Origin: Spirochaetaceae bacterium
GTDB lineage: Bacteria > Spirochaetota > Spirochaetia > SZUA-6 > Bin103
Assembly (NCBI GenBank): GCA_026710565.1
Contig: JAPOQV010000608.1
Coordinates: 1 to 5,291 of the forward strand
Direction of reading: 5' to 3'
DNA length: 5,291 nt
How positions within the stretch are numbered: the first letter of the stretch is position 1; the number at the start of each line of letters is the position of its first letter. This document shows positions 5,052-5,291 of this stretch, piece by piece. Both the position numbers and the translations under genes were made by a program. The notes beneath the pieces are model-generated. The model saw only the letters and a program-made list of their open reading frames with translations. It was not told the origin of the DNA and ran no database searches.

Positions 5052-5291
5052 TTGGATCGCGTTGCCGAACTGCTACCCGAACATGCGCCGTGCATCGGCG
5101 ATCTGGTCGAGGTGCGCTCGCGCCGCTGGCTGGTCGAGGCGGTAGAGGAGCCTCCCGAGCAGTCCGCTCGGGTGAGCCTGGCCTGCGCCGATGACGATTC
5201 CCAGGGACAGACGCTGGAGGTCTACTGGGACTTCGAGATCGACCGCCGCATCCTCAAGCAAGAGGCATGGAGCGACCTCGGCTCCAAGGGG
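5052..5291 (+). CDS. drmD: N-terminal fragment of DrmD-like SNF2 helicase (DISARM), runs off the right edge
   Basis: Eighty codons are open to the window end. The segment GDLVEVRSRRWLVEAVEE (16-33), followed by VSLACADDDSQGQTLEVYW (41-59) and an EID/ILKQEAWSDLG stretch (62-77), matches my memory of the N-terminal domain ahead of the SNF2 helicase in DrmD and close relatives. DrmD is the helicase opening class 1 DISARM operons (drmD, drmMI, drmA, drmB, drmC), which restrict phage with a methylase-linked system. No helicase motif is within the window, because Walker A would lie further right. The start is TTG at 5052, with AGGAG at 5037-5041 and an in-frame stop just upstream. It diverges from abiEi across a 349-base gap, consistent with a defence island. 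It could instead be a solitary SNF2 helicase of the same family outside a full DISARM operon. Confidence 0.68.
   Translation, partial: MDRVAELLPEHAPCIGDLVEVRSRRWLVEAVEEPPEQSARVSLACADDDSQGQTLEVYWDFEIDRRILKQEAWSDLGSKG

Noticed and set aside
4931..5194. 87-codon + strand open frame upstream of the DrmD-like gene
   Set aside because: It overlaps the DrmD-like start in another frame and has Arg/Gly-rich low-complexity sequence with no domain.

Overview
The window is GC-rich bacterial DNA with strong GC bias at third codon positions, so most of the long antisense reading frames are shadows. Several starts are non-ATG (GTG, TTG). The mix of a PhyH-type oxygenase, a GH32 glycosidase and an SDR would fit an uncultured environmental bacterium (for example from a marine or sponge-associated lineage), but nothing here fixes the taxon.

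Layout: (1) positions 2-202, + strand: the C-terminal end of an unidentified gene entering from the left, behind an 11-G run. (2) Positions 311-3710, - strand: three tightly packed metabolic genes, transcribed in the order PhyH-family Fe(II)/2-oxoglutarate dioxygenase, GH32 beta-fructosidase, SDR oxidoreductase. (3) Positions 3707-4702, - strand: an AbiE-type (type IV toxin-antitoxin) locus directly upstream of the metabolic genes. The AbiEi antitoxin is intact. The AbiEii toxin is reduced to its first residues joined out of frame to its last part, so the nucleotidyltransferase core is gone. (4) Positions 4703-5051: an AT-rich divergent intergenic region with three interleaved inverted repeats and TAACG/CGTTA half-sites over a possible abiEi promoter. 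(5) Positions 5052-5291, + strand: the first 80 codons of a protein resembling the N-terminus of DrmD, the SNF2-like helicase that opens class 1 DISARM anti-phage operons.

The right third therefore looks like the edge of a defence island: a decayed AbiE module diverging from the likely start of a DISARM operon that runs out of the window. The - strand genes form one nearly gapless run (ATGA, ATGA, 23-nt gap, TTGA). The toxin remnant's stop codon overlaps the PhyH start, so the antitoxin promoter may now also drive the metabolic genes. PhyH, GH32 and SDR could together degrade or modify a fructose-containing glycoside or derivative, but their substrate cannot be read from the sequence. The most notable points are the orphan antitoxin with a gutted toxin, the unusual repeat architecture upstream of it, and the DISARM-like gene at the edge. 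I found no tRNA, rRNA, CRISPR array, transposase or integrase.
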